The notes below the pieces were generated by a model that saw only the letters and a program-made list of their open reading frames with translations, did not search any database and was not told where the DNA came from. A DNA stretch of 8,626 nucleotides from Anaerolineaceae bacterium UBA5365 (GTDB taxonomy: Bacteria > Chloroflexota > Anaerolineae > Anaerolineales > Anaerolineaceae), in assembly GCA_002407905.1 (NCBI GenBank), contig DHPL01000040.1, positions 59,309 to 67,934 on the forward strand. The letters run 5' to 3'. Below are positions 1-6,644 of this stretch, piece after piece. The position numbers and the translations under genes were made by a program. The first letter of the stretch is position 1; each line of letters begins with the position of its first letter.

Positions 1-94
1 CTGGTGCTTCCCCTTTCCTAACCCTGCTGCCGCCGGCAAACGGGCAAGCGATTGTGGTATTCTTAGGCCTTAAGTCGAGTTTTTGGAGCCTGTG

Positions 95-1588
95 ATGGAC
101 AATAAAGCCTTGCGTTCCTGCCTGATCGTTTTTTTGATTCTGACCGTTCTGGCCTGCTGCTGTTTGGCCGCGATCGGTGTATCCAGCCAAATCGAGGGCA
201 ACCCCATTTCGGACCTCTTTCAACGCTATGTTAATCAGGCGCTCACCCCCGTGCCCACCGTTGTGCCGGCAACACCGCTGCCGCCTAACTCGGGCTCTAA
301 TGACCCCAAAGCCGGGATGCCTTCAGCGTTCCAGGAACTCTTTAAACCTTTCTGGGAGGTCTGGGACCTTCTGCACGAGAACTACGTGGACCAGCCCCTG
401 GACGACGAACGTCTGATGGCGGGCGCCATGGCAGGCCTGAAAGAGGCCGCCTTCCCGCCGGCAGCCCCGGCGGCCCCCCCGACTTCTGGTGATCTGATGC
501 CCACGCCAACGCCTGAACTGATCGTCCCCACGCGTGTGCCGGGTGCCAATATTTTTGATCCCTTCTGGGCTGCCTGGGATGAAGTCCACCGCCAGGGCAC
601 CAGCATCGATGACACAACGCTGATGCGCGGCGCCATCCAGGGGGTGCTGGCCGCCACAGGCGACAAACACACCTCCTACATGGACCCAGACACCTTTGCC
701 CAGGCCAACTCCGAAATGGAAGGTGAGTACGAGGGCATTGGCGCCTGGGTGGACATCACCGGCGAATATGTTCAGATCGTTTCCCCCATGCGCGGCTCCC
801 CCGCCGAAGCCGCTGGCTTGCGGGCCAAGGATATCGTCATCGCCGTTGATGGCGAAGACATGACCGGCATCCCAGGCGACCTGGTGCTCAAGCGCATCCT
901 TGGGCCGGCCGGCAAGGCCGTAACCATCACCATCCGCCGCGGTGAAGAAGTTTTCGATGTGAACATCACCCGGGCCAAAATCACCGTTCCGGTGGTGGAC
1001 CACGAGATGAAAGAGGGCAATGTTGCCTACATCGCCCTGCACAACTTCAACGATCAAACCATGCCCCAGCTCAAGAAAGCCTTCGATGAGCTTATGCCCC
1101 AAAAGCCGGTGGGCTTGGTTTTCGACCTGCGCAATAACGGCGGGGGCTATCTCAAAACTGCCATCGAAGTGATTTCGCAGTTCATCCCCAACGGGATCGT
1201 GATGTACGAAGAATACGGCGATGGCACCCGCGATAGCTACCGGGCCGAACCAGGCGGCCGCGCCACCGAGATACCCCTGGTGGTCCTGATCAACGAAGGT
1301 TCCGCCTCCGCATCCGAGATCACGGCCGGCGCCATCCAGGACCTTGGCCGGGGTAAGCTGGTTGGCGTAACTTCCTACGGCAAGGGCTCGGTGCAAACCT
1401 GGATTCAGCTCCGGACGGAGAAAGGCGGAGTACGCATCACCATCGCCCGCTGGCTCACGCCCAATGGCCGCCAGATCCACGAGCAGGGCCTCAACCCGGA
1501 CTACACGGTGGAACTGACCGATGCAGACATCGAAGCCGGCCGTGACCCGCAATTAGACAAGGCTATACAAATTCTGCTGGGAAATTAA
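95..1588 (+). CDS. S41 family C-terminal processing peptidase (CtpA/CtpB-like), membrane-anchored, with PDZ domain
   Basis: Serine protease of the S41 carboxyl-terminal processing family, expected to cleave proteins outside the cytoplasmic membrane. From ATG 95 it has 497 residues. A hydrophobic anchor spans about residues 9-29, with a possible lipobox (VLAC, Cys21) followed by two more cysteines. Two proline-rich linkers (about 51-65 and 121-149) flank a helical module present twice (83-118 and 154-187). A PDZ domain follows (about 210-296, GIGAWVD...SPAEAAGL), then the S41 core (about 310-471). The catalytic set is clear: Ser405, the middle serine of SASAS; Lys430 in YGKGS; and Gln434. The 25- and 4-residue spacings equal those of B. 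subtilis CtpB. ATG 95 is preferred over in-frame TTG 83 and GTG 92 because GGAG at 85-88 sits 6 bases before it. The closing part (ARWLTPNGRQIHEQGLNPD) is typical of the family. Function is secure; the substrate is unknown. Confidence 0.95.
   Translation: MDNKALRSCLIVFLILTVLACCCLAAIGVSSQIEGNPISDLFQRYVNQALTPVPTVVPATPLPPNSGSNDPKAGMPSAFQELFKPFWEVWDLLHENYVDQPLDDERLMAGAMAGLKEAAFPPAAPAAPPTSGDLMPTPTPELIVPTRVPGANIFDPFWAAWDEVHRQGTSIDDTTLMRGAIQGVLAATGDKHTSYMDPDTFAQANSEMEGEYEGIGAWVDITGEYVQIVSPMRGSPAEAAGLRAKDIVIAVDGEDMTGIPGDLVLKRILGPAGKAVTITIRRGEEVFDVNITRAKITVPVVDHEMKEGNVAYIALHNFNDQTMPQLKKAFDELMPQKPVGLVFDLRNNGGGYLKTAIEVISQFIPNGIVMYEEYGDGTRDSYRAEPGGRATEIPLVVLINEGSASASEITAGAIQDLGRGKLVGVTSYGKGSVQTWIQLRTEKGGVRITIARWLTPNGRQIHEQGLNPDYTVELTDADIEAGRDPQLDKAIQILLGN
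341..655 (+). repeat. Tandem duplication of the N-terminal helical module inside the S41 protease
   Basis: Bases 341-448 and 554-655 encode two related segments. Copy 1 begins FKPFWEVWDLLHENYVD and ends LMAGAMAGLKEA. Copy 2 begins FDPFWAAWDEVHRQG and ends LMRGAIQGVLAA. About 15 of the 34-36 aligned positions are identical, including F-x-P-F-W-x-x-W-D, the DD pair and L-M-x-G-A. Ordinary CtpA proteins carry one such segment just before the GDxHTSYM stretch, and here copy 2 holds that standard place. A proline- and alanine-rich linker separates the copies. The DNA of the copies is clearly diverged, so this is an old duplication. Confidence 0.8.
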
Positions 1589-1604
1589 GCCCCTCCGGGA
1601 AGCA

Positions 1605-1633
1605 TTGTAAAATTTCTTTGCTTTACATGTAAT
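1605..1633 (+). promoter_or_regulatory. Possible sigma70-type promoter for the YugP-like gene
   Basis: TTGTAA (1605-1610) and TGTAAT (1628-1633) lie 17 bases apart in the AT-rich gap after the S41 stop codon, matching the -35 and -10 consensus at 4 of 6 and 5 of 6 positions. The predicted start near 1640 would leave a leader of about 30 bases with GGAG at 1659-1662. This is sequence resemblance only; read-through from the S41 gene is also possible, since I see no terminator between them. Confidence 0.35.
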
Positions 1634-1669
1634 TAACATTGAAGCAAATTAAGAAAACGGAGAAGAAAA

Positions 1670-2380
1670 ATGCCCATACAATCCAGCGGTTTTAACTTTG
1701 GTTATCTCATCTTCATGCTGCCGGGGCTCTTGCTTTCGCTTTGGGCCCAGGCAAAAGTGAAGGGTGCCTATTCAAAGTGGAGCCAGGTGCAAAATTCTGG
1801 CAGTGTTACCGGTGTAGAGACCGCCGAACATCTCAAACCCCGCGTTGGCCTGCAGAACGTTACCGTGACCCGCGTGCAAGGCCAGCTCACCGATCACTAC
1901 GATCCCCGCAGCGACAAACTGGCCCTCAGCCAGGGTGTGGCCGATGCCCCCTCAGTGGCCGCCATGGCCATCACCGCGCACGAGCTGGGGCATGCCCTGC
2001 AGGATAAGGAAGGCTACGGCCCCATGCGCCTGCGCCAGATGATCGTACCCCTGGTTGGCCTGGGCTCGAATATCGGCCTGATCCTGATCATGATCGGCCT
2101 GGCCCTGCAATTAACCGGCCTTTTCACCATCGGTGTCATTCTTTTTGCCAGCACCACAGTCTTTTCCCTCGTTACCCTGCCGGTGGAATTCAACGCCAGC
2201 AAACGCGCCAAAGCCATGCTGCAGGATAACGGCCTGGTGCGCAGCGAAGAAGAGAGCAAGGGCGTAGCCCAGGTCCTGGACGCCGCCGCCTGGACTTACG
2301 TAGCCGGCCTGATTACCTCGCTCTTCCAGCTCTTCTACTACATCTCGATGGCTGGCCGCGCCTCCGGACGCCGGCGCTAA
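1670..2380 (+). CDS. YugP-like membrane zinc metallopeptidase (Zn_peptidase_2 family)
   Basis: Predicted integral-membrane zinc peptidase of 236 residues, the usual size for the YugP family. An N-terminal membrane segment (about 10-27) precedes a hydrophilic stretch with the zinc site HELGH (His104, Glu105, His108). Hydrophobic segments follow at about 125-148, 150-170 and 206-228. Glu173 in PVEFNASKRA is the likely third zinc ligand, by analogy with HtpX/YugP-type peptidases. ATG 1670 has GGAG at 1659-1662, 7 bases upstream. The gene follows the S41 protease by 81 bases and is closed by a strong terminator, so the two may form a small membrane-proteolysis unit. The family assignment is firm, but the physiological substrate is not known for this family. 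Confidence 0.92.
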   Translation: MPIQSSGFNFGYLIFMLPGLLLSLWAQAKVKGAYSKWSQVQNSGSVTGVETAEHLKPRVGLQNVTVTRVQGQLTDHYDPRSDKLALSQGVADAPSVAAMAITAHELGHALQDKEGYGPMRLRQMIVPLVGLGSNIGLILIMIGLALQLTGLFTIGVILFASTTVFSLVTLPVEFNASKRAKAMLQDNGLVRSEEESKGVAQVLDAAAWTYVAGLITSLFQLFYYISMAGRASGRRR

Positions 2381-2395
2381 AGTTCGAAAAGCAAT

Positions 2396-2410
2396 GACCC
2401 TTCGAGGGTC
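2396..2410 (+). other. Short perfect hairpin directly after the YugP-like gene
   Basis: GACCCT (2396-2401) pairs with AGGGTC (2405-2410) around a three-base loop, or five pairs around five bases. It has no T-run and lies one base before the start of the main terminator, making a tandem hairpin. It could stabilise the mRNA 3' end or assist termination. Confidence 0.5.
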
Positions 2411-2411
2411 T

Positions 2412-2446
2412 AAAAGACCTGGGACCAAAGTTCCCAGGTCTTTTTT
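2412..2446 (+). terminator. Intrinsic terminator after the YugP-like gene
   Basis: GACCTGGGA (2416-2424) pairs perfectly with TCCCAGGTC (2432-2440) around a seven-base loop, and AAAA 2412-2415 can pair with TTTT 2441-2444. The stem is followed by six Ts (2441-2446). This is a textbook rho-independent terminator on the + strand. The A-run on the left arm would let it work on the - strand too, but no - strand gene ends here. Confidence 0.92.
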
Positions 2447-2509
2447 GATTCTCAGAGCATTTAGCCGGACCATCTAGCCAGGCATTTCCCCTGATAACCA
2501 TAAAAACCT

Positions 2510-2538
2510 TTGACTATTTCAGCTCTATCGAATAACAT
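2510..2538 (+). promoter_or_regulatory. Probable sigma70-type promoter for the acylating aldehyde dehydrogenase
   Basis: TTGACT (2510-2515, 5 of 6) and TAACAT (2533-2538, 4 of 6) lie 17 bases apart in the most AT-rich part of the window. Transcription would start near 2545, giving a leader of about 75 bases. TATACT at 2538-2543 is a better -10 by itself, but stands 22 bases from the -35 box. Confidence 0.5.
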
Positions 2539-2572
2539 ATACTCAATAGTTAATTACCTAACATATTATTCG
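2529..2572. repeat. Combined inverted and direct repeat over the aldehyde dehydrogenase promoter
   Basis: CGAATAA (2529-2535) and TTATTCG (2566-2572) form a perfect inverted repeat, extended by TAT 2538-2540 with ATA 2563-2565. TAACATAT occurs twice as an exact direct repeat (2533-2540 and 2559-2566), and the first copy overlaps the predicted -10 box. The arrangement is compatible with operator half-sites for a repressor; no regulator gene is visible in the window. Confidence 0.5.
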
Positions 2573-2576
2573 GCAG

Positions 2577-2601
2577 GCTTGCTGTTATCAAGCAGTTTTT
2601 T
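2577..2601 (+). promoter_or_regulatory. Weak hairpin plus T-run in the leader: possible attenuator
   Basis: GCTTG (2577-2581) pairs with CAAGC (2589-2593) around a seven-base loop and is followed by AG and six Ts (2596-2601), just before the ribosome binding region. The layout is that of an intrinsic terminator inside a leader, but the stem is only five pairs, so strong termination is unlikely without help. No leader peptide or recognisable riboswitch was found. Confidence 0.3.
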
Positions 2602-2619
2602 CCAGGAGACAGCGGAGGG

Positions 2620-4011
2620 ATGATGGAAGCGGAACCAGGCGCTAAAGAATACGTTGAAAAATTGATGGCCAGAGCCCGGAAAGCTCAGGCGCTTGCCAGG
2701 GGTTTCACCCAGGAGCAGGTGGATAACCTTGTGGCCAGGATGGCTTATGCGATCGTTCAGCCCGAGACCTCCCACAAGATCGCCACACTAGCCGCTGAAG
2801 AATCAAAACTGGGTTACTACGAAGCGAAATACGCCAAGCTTCAGAAAAAGGTGCGCGGCGCCTATCGCGATATGAAATACGCTAAAACAGTCGGTGTTAT
2901 CGAGCGGGATGAAGCCAGAGGCCTGGTAAAACTCGCCAAGCCCGTCGGCGTTGTGGGGGCCATCGTGCCCTGCACCAACCCGGAGGCCACCCCAGTCATC
3001 AACGCCATGGGCGCGATCAAGAGCGGAAACGCCATCGTGTTCTCTCCCCATCCGCGGACGAAGAAAACAAACTTGCTTGTTTGTGAAGTGCTGCGGGAGG
3101 TGCTCAGGCAGGCTGGCGCGCCGGAGGACCTGATTATCAGCGTTCCCGAACCCAGCCTGGATATCAGCCGCGAAGTCATGCGCCAATGCGATCTGGTGGT
3201 CGCCACCGGCGGCGGCGGACTGGTAAAAGCAGCCTACTCCTCCGGTACGCCAGCCTATGGGGTTGGCGCAGGCAACGCGGTTGCCGTGGTGGACGTAGAT
3301 GCCGATATCGCCGACGCAACTGAGAAGATCATGCTTTCCAAAACTTTCGACTACGCCACCAGCTGTTCCTCAGAAAACGCTGTAGTGATCCTGGCACCTG
3401 TATACAGCCCAACCCTGCAGGCACTGAGAGACCGCGGCGGCTACCTTTGTGATGCTGCGGAAAAGGACAAATTGCAGGCTGCCCTCTTCCCAGAGCAGCG
3501 CCTGAACACGGCTCTCACCGCCCAATCCGCGCTGGTGATTGCCGAAGCAGCCGGATTAACAGTACCCGAAGATACAAAATTTCTGATGGTGGAAGAAAGC
3601 GGCATCGGTCCCGGCTATCCATTCTCGGACGAAAAGCTCTCGGTTGTGCTCACCGTCTACAAGGCAGAGAATTTCAGCGAAGCCATTCGGATCGTGAATC
3701 AAATCCACGAATTCAAGGGTAAAGGCCATAGTTGCGGGATCCATTCATTCAACGAGGACCACATCCGTCACTTAGCCGAACAAACTTTCACTTCCCGTAT
3801 CATGGTCCGCCAGGGAATCGCCTTCGGCAACAGCGGCAATTGGGATAACGGTATGCCCTTCACCCTTTCTCTGGGCTGCGGCACCTGGGGCGGAAACATC
3901 GCCTCGGAGAACATTACCCACAAGCACTACTACAACACCACCTGGGTCTCTTCCCCCATTCCGGAACAAATCCCGGACGATAAAGTGCTCTTCGATACGA
4001 TACTAAATTAG
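2620..4011 (+). CDS. CoA-acylating aldehyde dehydrogenase, SauS/EutE-like
   Basis: Aldehyde dehydrogenase superfamily enzyme of 463 residues that probably interconverts an aldehyde and its acyl-CoA with NAD(P). Visible blocks are VPCTNPEATPVINAM (116-130), typical of the acylating branch; a glycine-rich GVGAGN (214-219); the catalytic cysteine Cys249 in ATSCSSEN; and GCGTWGGN near the C-terminus. The opening EYVEKLMARARKAQ and the ATSCSSEN box most resemble acylating sulfoacetaldehyde dehydrogenase (SauS), from memory of that family. The substrate cannot be read from sequence, and no sulfonate genes are nearby. ATG 2620 and ATG 2623 are both possible: GGAGG at 2614-2618 is only one base before the first and four before the second, while AGGAG at 2604-2608 suits the first. 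The downstream genes are iorA and iorB, separated by 223 bases and probably transcribed on their own. Confidence 0.88.
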   Translation: MMEAEPGAKEYVEKLMARARKAQALARGFTQEQVDNLVARMAYAIVQPETSHKIATLAAEESKLGYYEAKYAKLQKKVRGAYRDMKYAKTVGVIERDEARGLVKLAKPVGVVGAIVPCTNPEATPVINAMGAIKSGNAIVFSPHPRTKKTNLLVCEVLREVLRQAGAPEDLIISVPEPSLDISREVMRQCDLVVATGGGGLVKAAYSSGTPAYGVGAGNAVAVVDVDADIADATEKIMLSKTFDYATSCSSENAVVILAPVYSPTLQALRDRGGYLCDAAEKDKLQAALFPEQRLNTALTAQSALVIAEAAGLTVPEDTKFLMVEESGIGPGYPFSDEKLSVVLTVYKAENFSEAIRIVNQIHEFKGKGHSCGIHSFNEDHIRHLAEQTFTSRIMVRQGIAFGNSGNWDNGMPFTLSLGCGTWGGNIASENITHKHYYNTTWVSSPIPEQIPDDKVLFDTILN

Positions 4012-4019
4012 AACAAGGC

Positions 4020-4060
4020 GCAGCCATTGGTGTTGGATTCTCCCTTCCGTCAATGGCTGC
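4020..4060 (+). terminator. Perfect 10-bp inverted repeat after the aldehyde dehydrogenase: possible mRNA-end hairpin
   Basis: GCAGCCATTG (4020-4029) and CAATGGCTGC (4051-4060) are exact reverse complements separated by 21 bases, starting nine bases after the stop codon. There is no T-run behind the stem, so it is not a classical intrinsic terminator. It may mark a transcript end trimmed to the hairpin, or be a protein-binding site. Confidence 0.5.
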
Positions 4061-4170
4061 TCTAAACTATGAACGTTGGACCGCTCTTTTTATTCCAAAA
4101 CTTGTGCCAAATCCGAAATAATCAGCCCAAATAATTGCAGCAAAGCCAGCCTATTTTCATTTACTTAAGT

Positions 4171-4176
4171 TACAAT
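4171..4176 (+). promoter_or_regulatory. Candidate -10 box for iorAB
   Basis: TACAAT matches the -10 consensus at 5 of 6 positions and lies in an AT-rich stretch. No convincing -35 element is found 16-18 bases upstream, so an activator or another sigma factor may be needed. A start near 4183 would place the inverted repeat 4185-4213 at the very 5' end of the mRNA. Confidence 0.35.
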
Positions 4177-4184
4177 CATGCCCA

Positions 4185-4213
4185 GGACTAAGGGTATTTA
4201 ATTAACTTAGTCC
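4185..4213. repeat. 8-bp perfect inverted repeat just upstream of the iorA ribosome binding site
   Basis: GGACTAAG (4185-4192) and CTTAGTCC (4206-4213) are exact reverse complements around a 13-base AT-rich centre that contains the palindrome TTAATTAA (4198-4205). The right arm ends 11 bases before GGAGG at 4225-4229. It could be an operator just downstream of the -10 box, or a hairpin at the mRNA 5' end that protects the transcript or controls translation from the TTG start. Confidence 0.55.
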
Positions 4214-4234
4214 AAACTCTTTACGGAGGCTGCA

Positions 4235-6019
4235 TTGAAACAACTTCTCACCGGAGATGAAGCCATCGCCCGTGGAGCCTACGAAGTCGGCGTGCGCTTC
4301 GCGTCCGCCTACCCGGGCACCCCCAGCACTGAGATCCTGGAGACCATCGCCGAAGAATACAGCGGCGATATCCACGCCGAGTGGGCCCCCAACGAAAAAG
4401 TAGCCCTGGAGGCAGTGATCGGCGCGGGCATGGCTGGCGCGCGCTCCCTGGCAGCCATGAAGCACGTGGGCCTGAACGTTGCTGCCGACCCCTTCTTCAG
4501 CCTGGCCTACGTGGGGGTAAATGCCGGCGTGGTCATCGTTACCGCTGACGAACCGGGGCAGTTCTCCTCACAAAACGAACAGGACAACCGCAACTACGCC
4601 CGCGCGAGCATGGTGCCCATGTTCGAACCCGCAGATAGCCAGGAGTCCAAGGACATGCTGGCCGATGCCTTTCGCATCAGCGAAGACTACGACGTCCCCG
4701 TCCTTTACCGTATGACCACCCGGGTCTGCCACAGCAAAGGCCTGGTTGAGTTCGCGGAACGCCAAAACCTGGCTCTGCGGCCTTACACCCGCCAGATCAA
4801 AAAATACGTGGCCACTCCGGCAAACACCCGGCCTGCCAAGGTGAAACTGCAGGCTAATTACGCGCGCCTGAAGGAATACAGCAACACTTGCCAGTGGAAC
4901 CGCATCGAAATGGGCAGCCCCGCCATCGGCATCATCACCTCCGGCGATTGCTATCTCTACGCCCGCGAAGTTTTCGGGGAGGATGCCTCCTACCTTAAGC
5001 TGGGCTTTACCAACCCCCTGCCGGATGACCTTATCCGCCAATTTGCCGGCCAGGTGCAGAAGATCTACATCATCGAAGAGAACGACCCCTGGCTGGAACT
5101 CTACATTAAAGCCATGGGCATCCCCTGCACCGGCAAGGAGCTCTTCCCCCGCAACGGGGAGATGATCCCAGAGGTTTTACGCCAGGCGATCTATGGCACA
5201 CCCATCCCCCAGGACCCGGAACTGGCCGAAGCCCTCATCAACCGCCCGCCCACGCTCTGTGCCGGCTGCCCGCACCGCGGTTTCTTCTACGAACTGGGCC
5301 GGCGCAAAAACATCATGATCAGCGGCGATATCGGCTGCTACACCCTGGCAAGCGGCGCGCCCTACAACGCCATGGAGAGCACGCTTTGCATGGGTGCCAG
5401 CGTGAGCATCGGGCATGGCGCTCAGCAGGTATTCGATAGCGACCCGGACAACAAAATGCGCGTGGTCTCCGTGCTGGGCGATAGCACCTTCTTTCATACC
5501 GGCATCAATTCCCTGATCGGTGTGGCTTACAATCGCAGTAAACCCATTACCGTTGTGCTGGATAACCGCATTACCGGCATGACCGGCCAGCAGGAAAACC
5601 CCGGCAGCGGCCTCACCGCCACCGGCGACGTGACCCAAGCCATAAGCATCCCGGACCTGGTCAAGGCGCTTGGCTTTGAACACGTGCGTGTCATCGACCC
5701 CAACAACCTGAAGCAAGTCAAAGAGACCCTGGATTGGGCGATCGCCCTGGATGAGGCTTCGGTAATCATCACCCGCTGGCCCTGCGCCCTCAAAAAGCGC
5801 AATGCCTTCGATGAAGCCGAATTTGCCGGCGCTTTCACCCAGCGTTACACCGTCAATCAGGAAGTTTGCATTGGTTGTAAAAAGTGCACCAAAACCGGCT
5901 GCCCGGCCATCGTTTTCCAGACGGCCATCAAGAAAAGTTCCATCGACCCGGAAAAATGCGTGGGCTGCAGCGTCTGCGCCCAAGTCTGCCCCGTGCAAGC
6001 CATCGTCCTGGAGGCCTAG
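4235..6019 (+). CDS. iorA: Indolepyruvate:ferredoxin oxidoreductase, alpha subunit
   Basis: Thiamine-diphosphate subunit of the oxygen-sensitive cytoplasmic enzyme that oxidatively decarboxylates aryl-2-oxoacids (indolepyruvate, phenylpyruvate) to arylacyl-CoA and reduces ferredoxin. It has 594 residues, normal for IorA. The N-terminal pyrimidine-binding domain contains SAYPGTPSTEI and DEPGQFSSQNEQDNR. PPTLCAGCPHRG (338-349) is a family signature. The thiamine-binding segment runs from GDSTFFHTGINSL (415-427) to Asn444. The C-terminus has two [4Fe-4S] motifs: Cys545, 548, 551, 556 with Pro557, and Cys575, 578, 581, 585 with Pro586. Spacing in the first is C-x2-C-x2-C-x4-C, as known for IorA. 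The start is TTG 4235, with GGAGG at 4225-4229 five bases upstream; no nearby ATG gives the family's MKxLLTGDEA opening. It forms an operon with iorB, one base downstream. Confidence 0.96.
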   Translation: MKQLLTGDEAIARGAYEVGVRFASAYPGTPSTEILETIAEEYSGDIHAEWAPNEKVALEAVIGAGMAGARSLAAMKHVGLNVAADPFFSLAYVGVNAGVVIVTADEPGQFSSQNEQDNRNYARASMVPMFEPADSQESKDMLADAFRISEDYDVPVLYRMTTRVCHSKGLVEFAERQNLALRPYTRQIKKYVATPANTRPAKVKLQANYARLKEYSNTCQWNRIEMGSPAIGIITSGDCYLYAREVFGEDASYLKLGFTNPLPDDLIRQFAGQVQKIYIIEENDPWLELYIKAMGIPCTGKELFPRNGEMIPEVLRQAIYGTPIPQDPELAEALINRPPTLCAGCPHRGFFYELGRRKNIMISGDIGCYTLASGAPYNAMESTLCMGASVSIGHGAQQVFDSDPDNKMRVVSVLGDSTFFHTGINSLIGVAYNRSKPITVVLDNRITGMTGQQENPGSGLTATGDVTQAISIPDLVKALGFEHVRVIDPNNLKQVKETLDWAIALDEASVIITRWPCALKKRNAFDEAEFAGAFTQRYTVNQEVCIGCKKCTKTGCPAIVFQTAIKKSSIDPEKCVGCSVCAQVCPVQAIVLEA

Positions 6020-6020
6020 A

Positions 6021-6617
6021 ATGCAAACAAAGAACATATTGCTAACCGGTGTAGGCGGTCAAGGCACCATCCTGGCCAGCAAACTGCTAACCGAAGGCCT
6101 GATGCAGGAAGGCTACGACGTGAAAATGAGCGAAGTGCACGGCATGAGCCAGCGCGAAGGGCCCGTGCTTACCCACGTCCGTTATGGCAGCAAGGTTTAT
6201 TCGCCGGTTGTGGAAAAAGGCAGGGCTGATATCATCATCGGTTTTGAGGAACTGGAAGCCTTGCGCAACCTGGACTATCTGCGCGGCGATGGTCAGGGCA
6301 TTGTGGTGCTCAATAGGGCGCGCGTGAACCCCATCGGCGTCCAAAATGGCAGCGATTTCTACCCGGACAAGATCGAGGCCCTCATCCAGGCACGCGCCGG
6401 CAAACTGCTCGCCCTGGATGCCAGCGAACTGGCCCGCCACTTAGGCAACGTGCGCGTGATGAACATCATCCTCCTGGGCGCCTTGGTCAGGCAGATGGGC
6501 CTGGAAGCCATCGATTGGCCAGCCATCATTGCCGCCAATGTCAAGGAGCGCTTCATCGAAGTCAACCAAAAAGCCCTGGCTTTGGGTATGGCTCTGGAAG
6601 CCCCGGTTCAGGCATAA
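6021..6617 (+). CDS. iorB: Indolepyruvate:ferredoxin oxidoreductase, beta subunit
   Basis: Small subunit of IorAB, corresponding to the gamma (catalytic) domain of other 2-oxoacid:ferredoxin oxidoreductases. It has 198 residues, normal for the family. The opening NILLTGVGGQGTILASKLL (5-23) carries the conserved GxGGQG loop, and VHGMSQREGPVLTHVRYG (39-56) is the other family signature. There is no cysteine cluster; electrons leave through the iron-sulfur sites of IorA. The iorA stop codon ends at 6019 and ATG follows at 6021. GGAGG at 6010-6014 lies inside the last iorA codons, six bases upstream, so translation is probably coupled. The reading frame stays open upstream to about 5802, but that part only overlaps iorA in another frame. 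The gene ends in two consecutive TAA codons (6615-6620). Its last codons (173-187) have a diverged copy at 6928-6972. Confidence 0.95.
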   Translation: MQTKNILLTGVGGQGTILASKLLTEGLMQEGYDVKMSEVHGMSQREGPVLTHVRYGSKVYSPVVEKGRADIIIGFEELEALRNLDYLRGDGQGIVVLNRARVNPIGVQNGSDFYPDKIEALIQARAGKLLALDASELARHLGNVRVMNIILLGALVRQMGLEAIDWPAIIAANVKERFIEVNQKALALGMALEAPVQA

Positions 6618-6644
6618 TAAATATTTTTGGATATTATTTCTGGC

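Noticed and set aside
51..63. Extended -10 element TGGTATTCT before the S41 gene
   Set aside because: The match is modest, no -35 box is found, and too little upstream sequence is available to judge.
323..1552. 409-codon open frame on the - strand opposite the S41 gene
   Set aside because: It lies wholly within a well-supported gene and shows the composition of an antisense shadow in GC-rich DNA, with no family resemblance or ribosome binding site.
5802..6020. Longer iorB beginning inside iorA
   Set aside because: The 73 extra residues are an out-of-frame reading of the iorA C-terminus. ATG 6021 has an ideal GGAGG and gives the usual family length and N-terminus.
5177..6037. 286-codon open frame on the - strand opposite iorA
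   Set aside because: Shadow of iorA: it covers conserved thiamine- and iron-sulfur-binding segments of the + strand gene and has no recognisable domain.
6614..6638. ATAATA/TATTAT inverted repeat after iorB as a terminator
   Set aside because: The stem is entirely A-T and overlaps the stop codons, with an internal rather than trailing T-run; it would be too weak to terminate.
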